Source: Alteraquisediminimonas sediminicola
GTDB lineage: Bacteria > Pseudomonadota > Alphaproteobacteria > Sphingomonadales > Sphingomonadaceae
Reading direction: 5' to 3'
DNA: 64,000 nucleotides
Assembly: GCF_019740335.1 (NCBI RefSeq)
Contig: NZ_JAHXZS010000004.1
Location: 1 to 64,000, forward strand
Part shown: positions 37,916 through 49,068 of the stretch, piece after piece
Layout: every line of letters starts with the position of its first letter
Numbering within the stretch: the first letter of the stretch is position 1
Notes under the pieces: generated by a model
Seen by the model: the letters and a program-made list of their open reading frames with translations, nothing else
What the model was told of the DNA's origin: nothing
Database searches by the model: none
Translations under genes and position numbers: made by a program

Positions 37916-40243
37916 ATGGCAAGCAGGGCACCTAATATAACCGGCGGCAATTGGCGGGCAGCCATTCGACGGGCCATTGTCCGCAGTTCGGCGTTTATCG
38001 GCGGCATTGGCATGGTCGCGCTTGCGCTGGCTCTTGCCTTCGCCTTAGCCAGCTATCACGGCAGCGATCCGTCGCTGAATACCGCAGCGGGTGGCCCAGT
38101 TGAAAATTGGCTGGGGATGCCCGGCGCCTATGTCGCCGATTTGCTGCTGACCCTGTTCGGGCTGGCGGCGGGGCTGACCGTGCCTTTGTTGCTGGTGATC
38201 GGGATGCGGTTGATGCGCGATCATCCGATCGGTCGACCAAAGGCGCAGTTTTTCTGGTTGTTGGGTGCCATGCTGCTCTTCGGCAGTGGCTTCGCCACGC
38301 TCGATAATAGTGCCAGCAGTAGCCTGCCCGGTGGCCGTGGCGGGGTCATCGGCATGTTGGTCGGTTGGCTCAACCATGCGGGCCTGTCACTGATTGGCGA
38401 TCTGGCGATTAGCCGCATTCTTTCGCTGGTAATATCGGTCGTACTGGTGCTGGTGGGGCTGTTCTTCGTCTGGCGCGCGCTAGATGTGCAGCCGGGTGAG
38501 TTCGACTGGTTGTTCGGTCGCGGGCGCGATGATGACGGCGATGAAGACTGGCCGCACGAGAAGGAAGAGCGCCGGGCAGAAAAGCCTGTGCCGGTCCGCC
38601 GTCCGTTAGACGAGGGGGCCGCATTTGAGGCGCCGCCGATTGTGCCGACCGTCATCAATGATCGCCCGTCCGGGTCGGATCAGGTGCGTCGCAAGACCAA
38701 ATCAAGACAGGAATCGCTCGATCTACGTGATCGCTACACATTGCCGGGGCTAGATTTGCTGTTGCCGCCACCGCCGTCCACGGGGTTTGTCATCGACAAG
38801 GCAGCGCTGGAGCGCAACGCCCGGCTGCTGGAATCGGTGCTGGATGATTTCCATGTGAAGGGCCAGATTGTCGAGGTGCGCCCCGGCCCGGTCGTGACCA
38901 TGTATGAACTAGAGCCGGCTGCCGGGATCAAGGCCAATCGCGTGGTGCAGCTTGCGGACGATATCGCGCGCAATATGTCGGCATTGTCGGCCCGTGTTGC
39001 GACTATTCCGGGGCGCAGCGTGATCGGCATCGAACTGCCCAATGCCAAGCGCGAGTCTGTGTATCTCGCGGATCTTGTCGCCTCGGATGCTTTTGAGGAT
39101 ATGACCGCGCAATTGCCGATCATTCTCGGCAAGAATATTTCCGGCGATCCGGTCGTGGCGGATCTCGCGCCGATGCCGCACTTGCTGGTGGCAGGGACCA
39201 CCGGTTCGGGTAAATCGGTCGGTCTCAACTGCATGATCCTGTCGTTGCTCTATCGCCTGACGCCAGAGCAATGCCGGATGATCATGATCGATCCGAAGAT
39301 GCTCGAACTGAGCATCTATGATGATATCCCACATCTGCTCGCCCCTGTGGTGACGGACCCGCCCAAGGCGATCCGCGCGCTGAAATGGGCGGTGGAGCAG
39401 ATGGAGGATCGCTATCGAATGATGGCCTCGGTCTCGGTCCGCAGCCTAGCCGGGTTCAATGAAAAGGTGCGCGGGGCCAAGGCCAAGGGCCAGCCGCTCG
39501 GTCGCCGGGTGCAGACCGGCTATGATGCCGATAGCGGCCAGCCGATCTATGAGGAAGAACAGCTCGAATATGAACCATTGCCGCATATCGTGGTGATCGT
39601 TGACGAGTTGGCCGATTTGATGATGACGGCGGGCAAGGAAGTCGAATTCCTGATTCAGCGGCTCGCTCAGAAGGCGCGCGCCGCAGGCATCCATCTGATC
39701 ATGGCGACGCAGCGGCCATCGGTCGATGTCATTACCGGCGTGATCAAGGCGAACCTGCCAACGCGGATCAGTTTTTCCGTGACCTCGAAGATCGATAGTC
39801 GCACCATTTTGGGTGATCAGGGCGCGGAACAATTATTGGGCAAGGGCGATATGCTCTATATGCCGGGGGGCAAGCAGATTTCACGCGTGCATGGCCCGTT
39901 TGTCTCGGATGAGGAAGTGCGCGCGGTTGCCGATTTCTGGCGGGCGCAGGGGACGCCCGATTATATCCATGCCGTGACCGAAGAATCCGAAGATTCCGGC
40001 TATGCGATGGAGGGCGCGCCCGAGGGCGATGACAGCCCGGAAGGCCAGCTATATGCCAAGGCGGTGCAGGTCGTGGCCGAAAGCCAAAAGGCATCGACCA
40101 GCTATATTCAGCGTCAGTTGCGGATCGGCTATAATAGCGCCGCGCGCCTGATTGAACGGATGGAAAAAGAAGGCAAGGTCGGAGTCCCCGATCATGTTGG
40201 CCGTCGCGAAGTGCTGATCGATACGGATGGTCGTCCGGTCTGA
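37916..40243 (+). CDS. ftsK: DNA translocase FtsK
   Basis: FtsK pumps chromosome DNA through the division septum and activates XerCD at dif. The 775-residue protein has four or five N-terminal membrane helices (to about residue 190), a short charged linker (190-290), the alpha/beta motor with GTTGSGKSVGLNCMIL and MIDPKMLELSIYDDI, and a gamma winged-helix domain at the C-terminus (SYIQRQLRIGYNSAARLIERM) that reads KOPS. The linker is short compared with E. coli FtsK, typical for alphaproteobacteria. The ATG at 37916 has an AGAGGG site upstream. Confidence 0.95.
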   Translation: MASRAPNITGGNWRAAIRRAIVRSSAFIGGIGMVALALALAFALASYHGSDPSLNTAAGGPVENWLGMPGAYVADLLLTLFGLAAGLTVPLLLVIGMRLMRDHPIGRPKAQFFWLLGAMLLFGSGFATLDNSASSSLPGGRGGVIGMLVGWLNHAGLSLIGDLAISRILSLVISVVLVLVGLFFVWRALDVQPGEFDWLFGRGRDDDGDEDWPHEKEERRAEKPVPVRRPLDEGAAFEAPPIVPTVINDRPSGSDQVRRKTKSRQESLDLRDRYTLPGLDLLLPPPPSTGFVIDKAALERNARLLESVLDDFHVKGQIVEVRPGPVVTMYELEPAAGIKANRVVQLADDIARNMSALSARVATIPGRSVIGIELPNAKRESVYLADLVASDAFEDMTAQLPIILGKNISGDPVVADLAPMPHLLVAGTTGSGKSVGLNCMILSLLYRLTPEQCRMIMIDPKMLELSIYDDIPHLLAPVVTDPPKAIRALKWAVEQMEDRYRMMASVSVRSLAGFNEKVRGAKAKGQPLGRRVQTGYDADSGQPIYEEEQLEYEPLPHIVVIVDELADLMMTAGKEVEFLIQRLAQKARAAGIHLIMATQRPSVDVITGVIKANLPTRISFSVTSKIDSRTILGDQGAEQLLGKGDMLYMPGGKQISRVHGPFVSDEEVRAVADFWRAQGTPDYIHAVTEESEDSGYAMEGAPEGDDSPEGQLYAKAVQVVAESQKASTSYIQRQLRIGYNSAARLIERMEKEGKVGVPDHVGRREVLIDTDGRPV

Positions 40244-40323
40244 AAAATAGCTATGAAAAATAAATCTTCATTTTGGATGTAAATTGCGTTGACCTTGTTG
40301 CGCAAGATGAGAAGGAATGCGCA

Positions 40324-40369
40324 CAGTGATATTTAAATTATTTTTAATTAAATAAGCCAAATATCACTG
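40324..40369. repeat. Perfect 11-bp inverted repeat around an AT-rich spacer
   Basis: CAGTGATATTT (40324-40334) and AAATATCACTG (40359-40369) are exact reverse complements 24 bp apart; the spacer is almost pure A/T. The repeat sits about 50-90 bp before the winged-helix gene and after ftsK, so it could be an operator for that regulator or an RNA hairpin. A G9 tract (40369-40377) touches its right arm. Confidence 0.6.
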
Positions 40370-40416
40370 GGGGGGGGCAACGAACGCGTTTCGATGGCTT
40401 AACGTGAGTAAATGTT

Positions 40417-40902
40417 GTGGTTTTTCAAGGCGACGACTTACCGGAACAGTTGAGGACGTTCCGCAACGAACTCGATCATTTGATGTTGGCATTTGACCGA
40501 CTGAAAAATCGGGGAAATAGCCGGGCCAATATCAATAATTTTGATCGCGTGCTGAATTTCTATCGCGTGGCCAAGAGCGTCGCCTCTATGCGGCGGGAGC
40601 GGAGTAAATTTTTCGCAGATGATCTCTTTGGGGAACCTGCATGGGATATTTTGCTCGACCTTTTCATCGCATCGGCGGATGAGCGCCCTATATCTGTTAC
40701 CAGTGCCTGTCTTGCTTCCGGCGTGCCGTTGACAACCGCTTTGCGCTGTCTCGATAATCTTGTGCGCCAAGGACTGGTCTCTCGGTCCCCGGATAAGCAG
40801 GATCGACGTCGGGCAATTGTGTCGCTGACCCCGAAGGGACAAGGTGCGGTCGAAGCCTGGATCGACATGGCCAATGATAAAATGGGCGCTATTTACGCCT
40901 GA
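40417..40902 (+). CDS. MarR-like winged helix-turn-helix regulator
   Basis: A 161-residue protein starting with GTG. The N-terminal half is helical and charged; residues about 80-145 form a winged helix-turn-helix like MarR: WDILLDLFIASADERPISVT, then ASGVPLTTALRCLDNL as the recognition helix region, and QGLVSRSPDKQDRRRAIVSLT as the wing with its DxRRR motif. It is probably a transcription repressor or activator. The target is unknown; the inverted repeat upstream could be its own operator. It is convergent with mnmA (27 bp between stops). Confidence 0.75.
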   Translation: MVFQGDDLPEQLRTFRNELDHLMLAFDRLKNRGNSRANINNFDRVLNFYRVAKSVASMRRERSKFFADDLFGEPAWDILLDLFIASADERPISVTSACLASGVPLTTALRCLDNLVRQGLVSRSPDKQDRRRAIVSLTPKGQGAVEAWIDMANDKMGAIYA

Positions 40903-40929
40903 GCGGCGTAGCGAAGTAACCGCGAGGAC

Positions 40930-42015
40930 TTAGGCGGTTTCCTCGATCCAGCCGCCGCCCAGCACTTGTTCGCCATCATATAAGACGGCGGCCTGCCCCG
41001 GCGATACGCCATAAGCCGCCTCATTGAACACCAGCCACTCGCCTTGCATGACGGCGGGGGTTGGCTTGGCCAATGATCGCACCTTGGCCATGATCGGACG
41101 GCCTTCGACATTGCCCAGCCAGCTTGGATCGGTGATGCGCGCCCTGTTGATCGCCAGCGCCTCGCGCGGGCCGACGATCACGGCCTGCCGCTCCGGCTCC
41201 AGCCGCACGACATATAAAGGTTCGACCAGCCCGCCGAGTTCCAGCCCCCGGCGCTGGCCGACGGTATAATGGATCAACCCTTTGTGCCGTCCGAGTTCGC
41301 GCCCTTCCATATCGAGGATGGGGCCATCGATCCCGGCTTCCGGGCGGACCTTGCGGACCACGCTGGCATAATCGCCATTGGGGACGAAGCAGATATCCTG
41401 ACTATCCGGCTTCAACGCGACGCCAAGGCCCAGTTCCTGCGCGATGGCGCGGACATCTGTCTTGGGCATGCCGCCAAGCGGGAAGCGGAGATAATCAAGC
41501 TGTTCACCGGTGGTCGCAAACAGGAAATAGCTTTGATCACGCGCCGGATCGGCGGCGCGGTGGAGTTCAGCGCCCAATGGCCCGACCTCGCGGCGCACAT
41601 AATGGCCCGTGGCGAGGCAGTCCGCGCCCAATTCCTTGGCCAGTCGGAACAAGTCGGTGAACTTCACCCCCATGTTGCAGCGGACACAGGGGATGGGCGT
41701 GCGCCCGCGCAGATATTCATCGGCAAATTGATCGATCACCGATTGGCGAAAACTGCTTTCATGATCGAACACATAATGGGCAATGCCGAGACGATCCGCG
41801 ACAGCGCGCGCATCGCGAATATCCTGCCCGGCGCAGCAGCTACCCGTCCGCCCCACGGCAGCGCCATGATCGTACAGCTGGAGCGTGATGCCGATGGTTT
41901 CCGCGCCCGAACGTGCGGCAAGGGCTGCCACCACGGATGAATCGACGCCGCCCGACATGGCAACGACAATGCGGCGGGCCTTGGCCGGGCCTTCGAGTTG
42001 GAAAAGATCGAACAT
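40930..42015 (-). CDS. mnmA: tRNA-specific 2-thiouridylase MnmA
   Basis: MnmA thiolates the wobble uridine (U34) of tRNA-Lys, -Glu and -Gln. The 361-residue protein has the PP-loop [15 protein letters not shown], the catalytic cysteine in [14 protein letters not shown] and a second one in SQDICFV, and the C-terminal beta-barrel with [23 protein letters not shown] end ([16 protein letters not shown]). The product length is normal. It is transcribed away from secA, with 189 bp between the two starts. Confidence 0.95.
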   Translation of the reverse strand: MFDLFQLEGPAKARRIVVAMSGGVDSSVVAALAARSGAETIGITLQLYDHGAAVGRTGSCCAGQDIRDARAVADRLGIAHYVFDHESSFRQSVIDQFADEYLRGRTPIPCVRCNMGVKFTDLFRLAKELGADCLATGHYVRREVGPLGAELHRAADPARDQSYFLFATTGEQLDYLRFPLGGMPKTDVRAIAQELGLGVALKPDSQDICFVPNGDYASVVRKVRPEAGIDGPILDMEGRELGRHKGLIHYTVGQRRGLELGGLVEPLYVVRLEPERQAVIVGPREALAINRARITDPSWLGNVEGRPIMAKVRSLAKPTPAVMQGEWLVFNEAAYGVSPGQAAVLYDGEQVLGGGWIEETA

Positions 42016-42204
42016 GATGGGGGCGATGTAGTGGTTCCCAGCCGCTTTTACTAGCCTGTCAAACCCGCGTCATGCCAAGCAAAGGCGCGCCTCTTTCCTT
42101 GGCCCATTCCTTGACCTTTGCCCTGCCAGACCCTATTTCGCGAGTTCGGATCTGCGGGGCGTGAGGCTCAGGCGTTTCCCTGACGTGTTTTTCAAGGATT
42201 TTCC

Positions 42205-44943
42205 ATGGTTTTCGCCCGGGTTGCCAAATCGATTTTCGGTTCATCTAACGACCGTTACGTCAAATCTCTGCGTAAGATCGTTGATCGGATCAATGCGCTG
42301 GAACCCGAAATTTCCGCGCTCGACGATGACGCGCTGAAGCACCAGACGATCAAGTTCCGGGAATATCTGGCTGCGGGCCAATCGCTCGACGATATTTTGC
42401 CGGAAGCCTTCGCCACTGTGCGCGAGGCGGCGAAGCGCGTGCTTGGTCAGCGCCATTATGATGTGCAGCTGATCGGCGGCATCGTCCTGCATCGCGGCGA
42501 AATCGCGGAAATGCGCACGGGTGAGGGCAAGACCTTGGTCGCGACGCTGGCTTGCTATCTGAACGCCTTGTCCGGCGAGGGCGTCCATGTCGTCACCGTC
42601 AATGATTATCTGGCGCGCCGCGATGCGGACTGGATGGGGCAGGTCTATCGCTTCCTCGGCCTGACGGTCGGCGTGATCGTGCCCAACCTCGATGAATATG
42701 CGCGTAGAGAGGCGTATAACGCCGACATCACCTATGCGACCAACAACGAACTCGGTTTCGACTATCTCCGCGACAATATGAAATATGATCGCGAACAGAT
42801 GGTCCACCGTCCGTTCAGCTACGCGATCATCGATGAAGTCGATTCGATCCTGATCGACGAAGCCCGGACGCCACTGATCATTTCGGGACCGACCGACGAT
42901 AAGTCGGAACTCTACATCGCGGTCGATGCGATCGTGAAGAATCTGTCGGCAGAAGATTATGAAGTCGATGAAAAGCAGCGCTCGATCATCCTGACCGAAG
43001 ATGGCACCGAAAAGGCCGAACGGCTGTTGGAAGATGCGGGCCTGTTGCTGGGCAGCAACCTGTATGATTATGAAAACACGCAGGTCGTCCACCACCTCAA
43101 TCAGGCGTTGAAGGCCAATGTCATCTTCCGTCGCGACATTGATTATATCGTGAAAGACGACAAGGTCGTCATCATCGACGAATTCACTGGTCGTATGATG
43201 GATGGCCGTCGTTGGTCCGATGGCCTGCATCAGGCGGTCGAGGCCAAGGAAGGCGCGCATATCGAGCCGGAAAACCAGACATTGGCATCGATCACGTTCC
43301 AGAATTTCTTTCGCATGTATCCGAAAATCGGTGGCATGACCGGGACCGCGCTTACCGAAGCGCCGGAATTCTTTGACATTTACAAGATGAACGTCGTCAC
43401 CATTCCGACCAATGTCGATGTGAAGCGCATCGATCAGGATGACGAATTCTACAAGAATGAACAGGACAAGTTCGCCGCCATCACCCAGGCGATCAAAGAA
43501 GCATCGCTGCGCGATCAGCCGGTGCTTGTCGGCACGGTGTCGATTGAAAAGTCGGAATTGCTGTCGGAATTCCTGAAGAAGGAAGGCGTGGATCATAATG
43601 TCCTGAACGCCCGTTATCACGAAATGGAAGCTCATATCGTGGCGCAGGCGGGGCGTCTTGGCGCAGTCACGATTGCGACGAACATGGCCGGTCGCGGCAC
43701 CGATATTCAGTTGGGCGGCAATCTCGAATTCCGTATGGCGGACGAGCTTGCGGGCATGGAAGACGGTCCGGAAAAGGATCAGGCCATCGCCGGGATCAAG
43801 GCCGAGATCGACGCCGAAAAGGCGCGCGTGCTCGAGGCGGGTGGCCTGTTCGTGCTCGGCACGGAGCGCCATGAAAGCCGCCGTATCGACAATCAGCTGC
43901 GTGGCCGTTCGGGCCGTCAGGGCGATCCGGGCCTGTCGCGTTTTTACCTCTCGCTTGACGATGACCTGCTGCGCATCTTTGGGCCGCAGACGATGTTCGC
44001 CAAGATGATGAACAAGAATCTGGAAGACGGCGAAGCCATCGTCTCGCCATGGATTTCCAAGGCCATCGAAACCGCGCAGAAGAAGGTCGAAGCCCGCAAT
44101 TACGACATTCGCAAGCAGGTCGTTGAATATGATGATGTGATGAACGACCAGCGCAAGGTCATTTATGAACAGCGCGCTGACATCATGGATGCCGATGCCG
44201 TCGATGATATTGTCGATGACATGCGCCATGAAACGATCAACGCTTTGGTGGGCGATGCCTGCCCGCCGGAAACCTATCCGGAGCAATGGGACATTGCCGG
44301 GCTGCAAGAGCGTGTCGCTTCTTGCCTCAATCTCCAGCCGCAGTTCAGCGCATGGCTTGAAGAAGATGGAATCGAACCCGAGACCATCGAGGAACGCCTG
44401 CGCGCGATGTCGGATGAACTGATCGCCGCCAAGATTGCAGCGATTGACCCGGAGATGCGCCGCAGCATCGAAAAGTCGATCCTGCTCCAGACGCTCGATC
44501 ATCATTGGAAGGAGCATCTGGCGACGCTTGATGCGCTGCGTCAGGTGATTCACCTGCGCGCTTATGCGCAAAAGCAGCCGATCAACGAATATAAGCGCGA
44601 AGCCTTCGCCATGTTCGAACGGATGCTGTCTGAAATTCGCGAAGGCGTTGCCCGTATCATTTCCTTCGCCCAGTTCCAGATGGAAGATCCGGCGCCGCTG
44701 CCTTCGATGCCGGACATTTTTACGACCCATATCGACCCGCTGACGGGCGAGGATGACAGTAGCGATATCGATGCCGGTTCAGGACTTGTCACGACCCGCA
44801 TTCCGCCATTGCAGCATATCCAGCTCGACAATCCGGATCTTGGTGCGGACCCTGCTACCTGGGGCGACAATATCAGCCGCAATGCGCCTTGCCCTTGCGG
44901 GTCCGGCCAGAAATTCAAGCATTGTCATGGCAAGCTTGCCTAA
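42205..44943 (+). CDS. secA: Preprotein translocase ATPase SecA
   Basis: SecA drives proteins through the SecYEG channel. The 912-residue protein has Walker [20 protein letters not shown], the DEVD motif, the second ATPase motif [10 protein letters not shown], the preprotein cross-linking domain in between, and a C-terminal zinc-binding SEC-C motif [17 protein letters not shown] that binds SecB and lipids. A TTTTCAAGGA region precedes the ATG at 42205. A possible terminator with stem ATCGCAACC/GGTTGTGAT lies 60 bp after the stop. Confidence 0.97.
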   Translation: MVFARVAKSIFGSSNDRYVKSLRKIVDRINALEPEISALDDDALKHQTIKFREYLAAGQSLDDILPEAFATVREAAKRVLGQRHYDVQLIGGIVLHRGEIAEMRTGEGKTLVATLACYLNALSGEGVHVVTVNDYLARRDADWMGQVYRFLGLTVGVIVPNLDEYARREAYNADITYATNNELGFDYLRDNMKYDREQMVHRPFSYAIIDEVDSILIDEARTPLIISGPTDDKSELYIAVDAIVKNLSAEDYEVDEKQRSIILTEDGTEKAERLLEDAGLLLGSNLYDYENTQVVHHLNQALKANVIFRRDIDYIVKDDKVVIIDEFTGRMMDGRRWSDGLHQAVEAKEGAHIEPENQTLASITFQNFFRMYPKIGGMTGTALTEAPEFFDIYKMNVVTIPTNVDVKRIDQDDEFYKNEQDKFAAITQAIKEASLRDQPVLVGTVSIEKSELLSEFLKKEGVDHNVLNARYHEMEAHIVAQAGRLGAVTIATNMAGRGTDIQLGGNLEFRMADELAGMEDGPEKDQAIAGIKAEIDAEKARVLEAGGLFVLGTERHESRRIDNQLRGRSGRQGDPGLSRFYLSLDDDLLRIFGPQTMFAKMMNKNLEDGEAIVSPWISKAIETAQKKVEARNYDIRKQVVEYDDVMNDQRKVIYEQRADIMDADAVDDIVDDMRHETINALVGDACPPETYPEQWDIAGLQERVASCLNLQPQFSAWLEEDGIEPETIEERLRAMSDELIAAKIAAIDPEMRRSIEKSILLQTLDHHWKEHLATLDALRQVIHLRAYAQKQPINEYKREAFAMFERMLSEIREGVARIISFAQFQMEDPAPLPSMPDIFTTHIDPLTGEDDSSDIDAGSGLVTTRIPPLQHIQLDNPDLGADPATWGDNISRNAPCPCGSGQKFKHCHGKLA

Positions 44944-45006
44944 GCTTTAGCTTTCAAGCTTTTGCACCAGAGCTTTGGGTTCAACCCGCTGGGCGGGGCC
45001 GGCTAG

Positions 45007-45036
45007 ATCGCAACCGCTGAGGTTGTGATTATTTGT
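45007..45036 (+). terminator. Possible terminator after secA
   Basis: A 9-bp stem (45007-45015 with 45021-45029, one G-T pair) with a 5-base loop precedes a short T-rich stretch. The rest of the 280-bp gap from 44944 to 45223 shows no gene: one 73-codon frame has no ribosome site and no family likeness. Confidence 0.4.
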
Positions 45037-45223
45037 CGGTCTCGTGATTTTTGGTTCTATTTTCGTGGTTTGTGGCAATATTGACCATCGCCTTGGTTAC
45101 GGCTTTTGCTGCGCTGCGAGTTGCATTCATTGTACGCACTCACCGATTTTGGCAGTGATGGACGCTGATTTTGCTACTAATCGCTTCCCTTATTATAGGT
45201 CGGGCAGTTCATGGATCGAAGGC

Positions 45224-45523
45224 CTAGATTTTCGCGGTGCTTTGCCCATCTTTTTTAATAATTGAAATAATGTCTATAGGGTATCTAAATATACCTTTAA
45301 ATATTTCTAAGCTATAATCATATATTATGCAGTAAACATTCAATGAATTTAGGGATATTTCCACTTCATCTCCAATATTAATTGGTGCTTTTGTGGTAAA
45401 ATTAATTCCATATTCAGAGATGTTTTGTAGAAATATGGGGTGATATTCCTCATTGTGCAGCAATAGAGAATCTATATCTAAATCGGCGCCTTGCCACAAT
45501 TTTTGACGCCGATGATCGTTCAT
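45224..45523 (-). CDS. Small PilZ-like protein of AT-rich composition
   Basis: A 99-residue protein with the PilZ C-terminal motif NISEYGINFTT (the NxSxxG pattern) and the barrel strands INIGDEVEISL. The N-terminal RxxxR motif that also contacts c-di-GMP is not clear, so binding is uncertain. The gene is strikingly AT-rich compared with its neighbours (many AAA/ATA/ATT codons), which suggests recent acquisition or relaxed composition. It lies alone, on the strand opposite secA, between secA and groL. Confidence 0.6.
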   Translation of the reverse strand: MNDHRRQKLWQGADLDIDSLLLHNEEYHPIFLQNISEYGINFTTKAPINIGDEVEISLNSLNVYCIIYDYSLEIFKGIFRYPIDIISIIKKDGQSTAKI

Positions 45524-45639
45524 TGCCAGCTCCGCCTCTCATATCAATCGGCAATAAGGGGATATCTCCGCATTCGAGATATTCATTTCTCCATATTTTG
45601 GAGTAATCTTAATTTCGGCTTTGATAAAGATAATTTATC

Positions 45640-45659
45640 GGGGGCTAAAATAAGCCCCC
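45640..45659. terminator. GC-rich hairpin between PilZ-like gene and groL
   Basis: GGGGGCT (45640-45646) pairs exactly with AGCCCCC (45653-45659) around a 6-base loop. It may add to the groL terminator that lies 30 bp away. Confidence 0.5.
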
Positions 45660-45683
45660 TAAAGCCGCTTTGCCCGCAAGCCA

Positions 45684-45721
45684 AAAAAAGGGCCGGAGGA
45701 TTGCTCCCCCGGCCCATTTTT
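45684..45721 (-). terminator. Rho-independent terminator after groL
   Basis: GGGCCGG (45690-45696) pairs with CCGGCCC (45709-45715); in the minus direction the stem is followed by seven Ts. It begins 19 bp after the groL stop. Confidence 0.85.
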
Positions 45722-45739
45722 GCGTCTTGGGGTGATGGA

Positions 45740-47443
<1,704 letters not shown>

Positions 47444-47482
47444 TCAGTGAGAAAAATGGGAGAAAATTTCAGGCGGGCTAAA

Positions 47483-47770
47483 TTAGCCAACGATCCCGAG
47501 AATGTCCGATTCCTTCATGATCAACAGGTCTTCGCCGTCGATCTTCACTTCGGTGCCCGACCATTTGCCGAACAGGATCTTGTCGCCAGCCTTGACGTCG
47601 AGCGGGGTCACCTTGCCATCTTCATTCTTGGCGCCGGTGCCGACAGAGACAACTTCGCCTTCTTGTGGCTTTTCCTTGGCGGTTTCAGGGATGATGATCC
47701 CGCCAGCGGTCTTTTCTTCTGCTTCAACGCGACGAACCAGCACGCGATCGTGCAGCGGACGAAATGCCAT
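47483..47770 (-). CDS. groS: 10 kDa co-chaperonin GroES
   Basis: A 95-residue GroES. The family signature [20 protein letters not shown] opens the protein, and the mobile loop [16 protein letters not shown] that docks onto GroEL follows. The end is ILGIVG. It is the first gene of groSL and its start lies 69 bp after the CIRCE operator. Confidence 0.98.
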   Translation of the reverse strand: MAFRPLHDRVLVRRVEAEEKTAGGIIIPETAKEKPQEGEVVSVGTGAKNEDGKVTPLDVKAGDKILFGKWSGTEVKIDGEDLLIMKESDILGIVG

Positions 47771-47839
47771 GGATATCTTCCTCTCAAAATAGATGCGCCA
47801 GCCTTTGTCGCAACGACTCGGACTGGCACTAAAAGGTGA

Positions 47840-47866
47840 TTAGCACTCGATAGGGGTGAGTGCTAA
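47840..47866. promoter_or_regulatory. CIRCE element (HrcA operator) before groESL
   Basis: TTAGCACTC, nine bases, GAGTGCTAA: an exact copy of the CIRCE consensus. HrcA represses groESL by binding it and releases it on heat shock. It lies 70-96 bp upstream of the groS start. Confidence 0.97.
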
Positions 47867-48152
47867 CGATGCTGGATATGGGGTCGGGGGAAAAAGCGGT
47901 CAAGGGCACGGGACCAAATTTTTTCGCCATGCATATGCCATTGCACATGACGCGTATTTCATGTTTTCATATGCTGCTGAATCCTGGTTTTCAGTCCAGC
48001 CATTGAATTTCTGCCGATAAGATATATATAGGAAATGCTAACGTCGCCTGCGACTGAATTTTTGAAGCCCTTCGGTTATCCTTTTCTTTTCTTGCTACTT
48101 GGCTCCACGGGCTTTTTGTCTGTGGAATTACATGTTCTTGAAAGGAACGATG
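47867..48152 (+). other. Long AT-rich leader between CIRCE and the cold-shock gene
   Basis: This 286-bp stretch holds no gene. It is AT-rich, with an ATAAGATATATATAGG segment around 48015-48035 that may hold a -10 element for the cold-shock gene, which would then have an mRNA leader of about 120 bases. Long 5' leaders are usual for cspA-type genes. Confidence 0.35.
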
Positions 48153-48359
48153 ATGCCGATTGGTACAGTAAAATTCTTCAATATCGACAAGGGCTATGGT
48201 TTTATTGCGAATGAAGATGGTTCGGGCGACAGCTTCGTCCATATCTCCGCAGTTGAACGTGCGGGCATGGTGACCCTGAACAAGGATCAGCGTGTCAGCT
48301 ATGAAGTCGAGACCGACCGCAGTGGTAAGCAAGCCGCCGTCAATCTCGAAGCGGCCTGA
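48153..48359 (+). CDS. Cold-shock domain protein (CspA family)
   Basis: A 68-residue single cold-shock domain. It starts MPIGTVKFFN, has RNP1 as KGYGFI (13-18) and RNP2 as SFVHIS (27-32), and ends in AVNLEAA. CspA-type proteins bind single-stranded RNA and DNA and act as RNA chaperones. An AAGGAACG ribosome site precedes two adjacent ATGs at 48150 and 48153; I use the second, which matches family N-termini. A GC-rich hairpin (48369-48375 with 48394-48400) follows the stop and may act as a terminator. Confidence 0.92.
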   Translation: MPIGTVKFFNIDKGYGFIANEDGSGDSFVHISAVERAGMVTLNKDQRVSYEVETDRSGKQAAVNLEAA

Positions 48360-48557
48360 TGCTGTTACGCCCGCATCCGGCCTTGGGGTCAGGTGCGGGC
48401 AATACACTGCGCGTTCGTCATCCGACGGCGTGCCTTTGGGGCTATGCGGCAATTCCGCTCATGGTTCCCCGGCAGGTGATCCGGCAACAGACCGAACCTG
48501 CCCCAATAATTATACATAGATGGAACACCGGCATTTGGCCCGTGTTCAGGACAGAAA

Positions 48558-48707
48558 ATGCAATCAGATAGCGTACAGAATAATAACATCCGTCCGGAAA
48601 CCGGACTTCGACACCGCACGGCCACTGGCCGCCAGCGGCCAGTGAATTGGCCGATGGCGCTTTGCCGACAAGAGCTTCGTCGGCTTGTTGCCGACATGGT
48701 GGACTGA
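48558..48707 (+). CDS. Small hypothetical protein (49 residues)
   Basis: An ATG-to-TGA frame of 49 codons. The C-terminus CRQELRRLVADMVD is a short charged helix of a kind often seen at the end of small sphingomonad hypothetical proteins. It sits in the same direction as, and 50 bp before, the 72-residue gene. No function can be given; coding status is plausible, not proven. Confidence 0.4.
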   Translation: MQSDSVQNNNIRPETGLRHRTATGRQRPVNWPMALCRQELRRLVADMVD

Positions 48708-48757
48708 CATTCGGTCAGCTTTGCCCTGCATTCAGCCCGGCTTTAGGGAGTATCAAG

Positions 48758-48976
48758 ATGAGCGCCACCAGCGATTTCTACCTCACCCGCGCCGATGAAT
48801 GCGCGCGAAATGCCAATGGCGCTACCCTTGATAATGTGCGGGAGCGTTTCCAAAGGGCAGAAGCCGCATGGCGCGCCATGGCGGAGCGCCTGATCTCGAT
48901 CGAGACCATGCGCCTGAACAAGCGCGATGCGGCTGATGCTCTTGCCGAAACGCTCGCTGCTAGTGCCGCGATCTGA
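48758..48976 (+). CDS. Small helical hypothetical protein (72 residues)
   Basis: A 72-residue protein starting MSATSDFYLTRADECARNA, with an AGGGAG ribosome site upstream. It is nearly all helical (FQRAEAAWRAMAERLISIETM) and resembles a common small sphingomonad family of unknown role. It ends just before the bidirectional terminator shared with sdhA. Confidence 0.6.
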   Translation: MSATSDFYLTRADECARNANGATLDNVRERFQRAEAAWRAMAERLISIETMRLNKRDAADALAETLAASAAI

Positions 48977-49004
48977 CGTTCCGGCAATTTACCCGAAGCG
49001 CATA

Positions 49005-49040
49005 TAAAAAGGGCGGACCATCTCTGGCCCGCCCTTTTAT
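49005..49040. terminator. Bidirectional terminator between the 72-residue gene and sdhA
   Basis: AAAAGGGCGG (49007-49016) pairs perfectly with CCGCCCTTTT (49029-49038); the A and T tracts at both ends make it usable from both strands. It ends the sdhCDA transcript 30 bp after the sdhA stop. Confidence 0.88.
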
Positions 49041-49068
49041 CTGTCTCAACCCTGTTGGCTGATCCGCA

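Noticed and set aside
42241-44730. Long open frame on the minus strand opposite secA (829 codons)
   Set aside because: Shadow of secA in a GC-rich genome; no recognisable domain and no ribosome site.
45044-45265. 73-codon frame after secA
   Set aside because: It has no ribosome site, overlaps the PilZ-like gene on the other strand and shows no family pattern.
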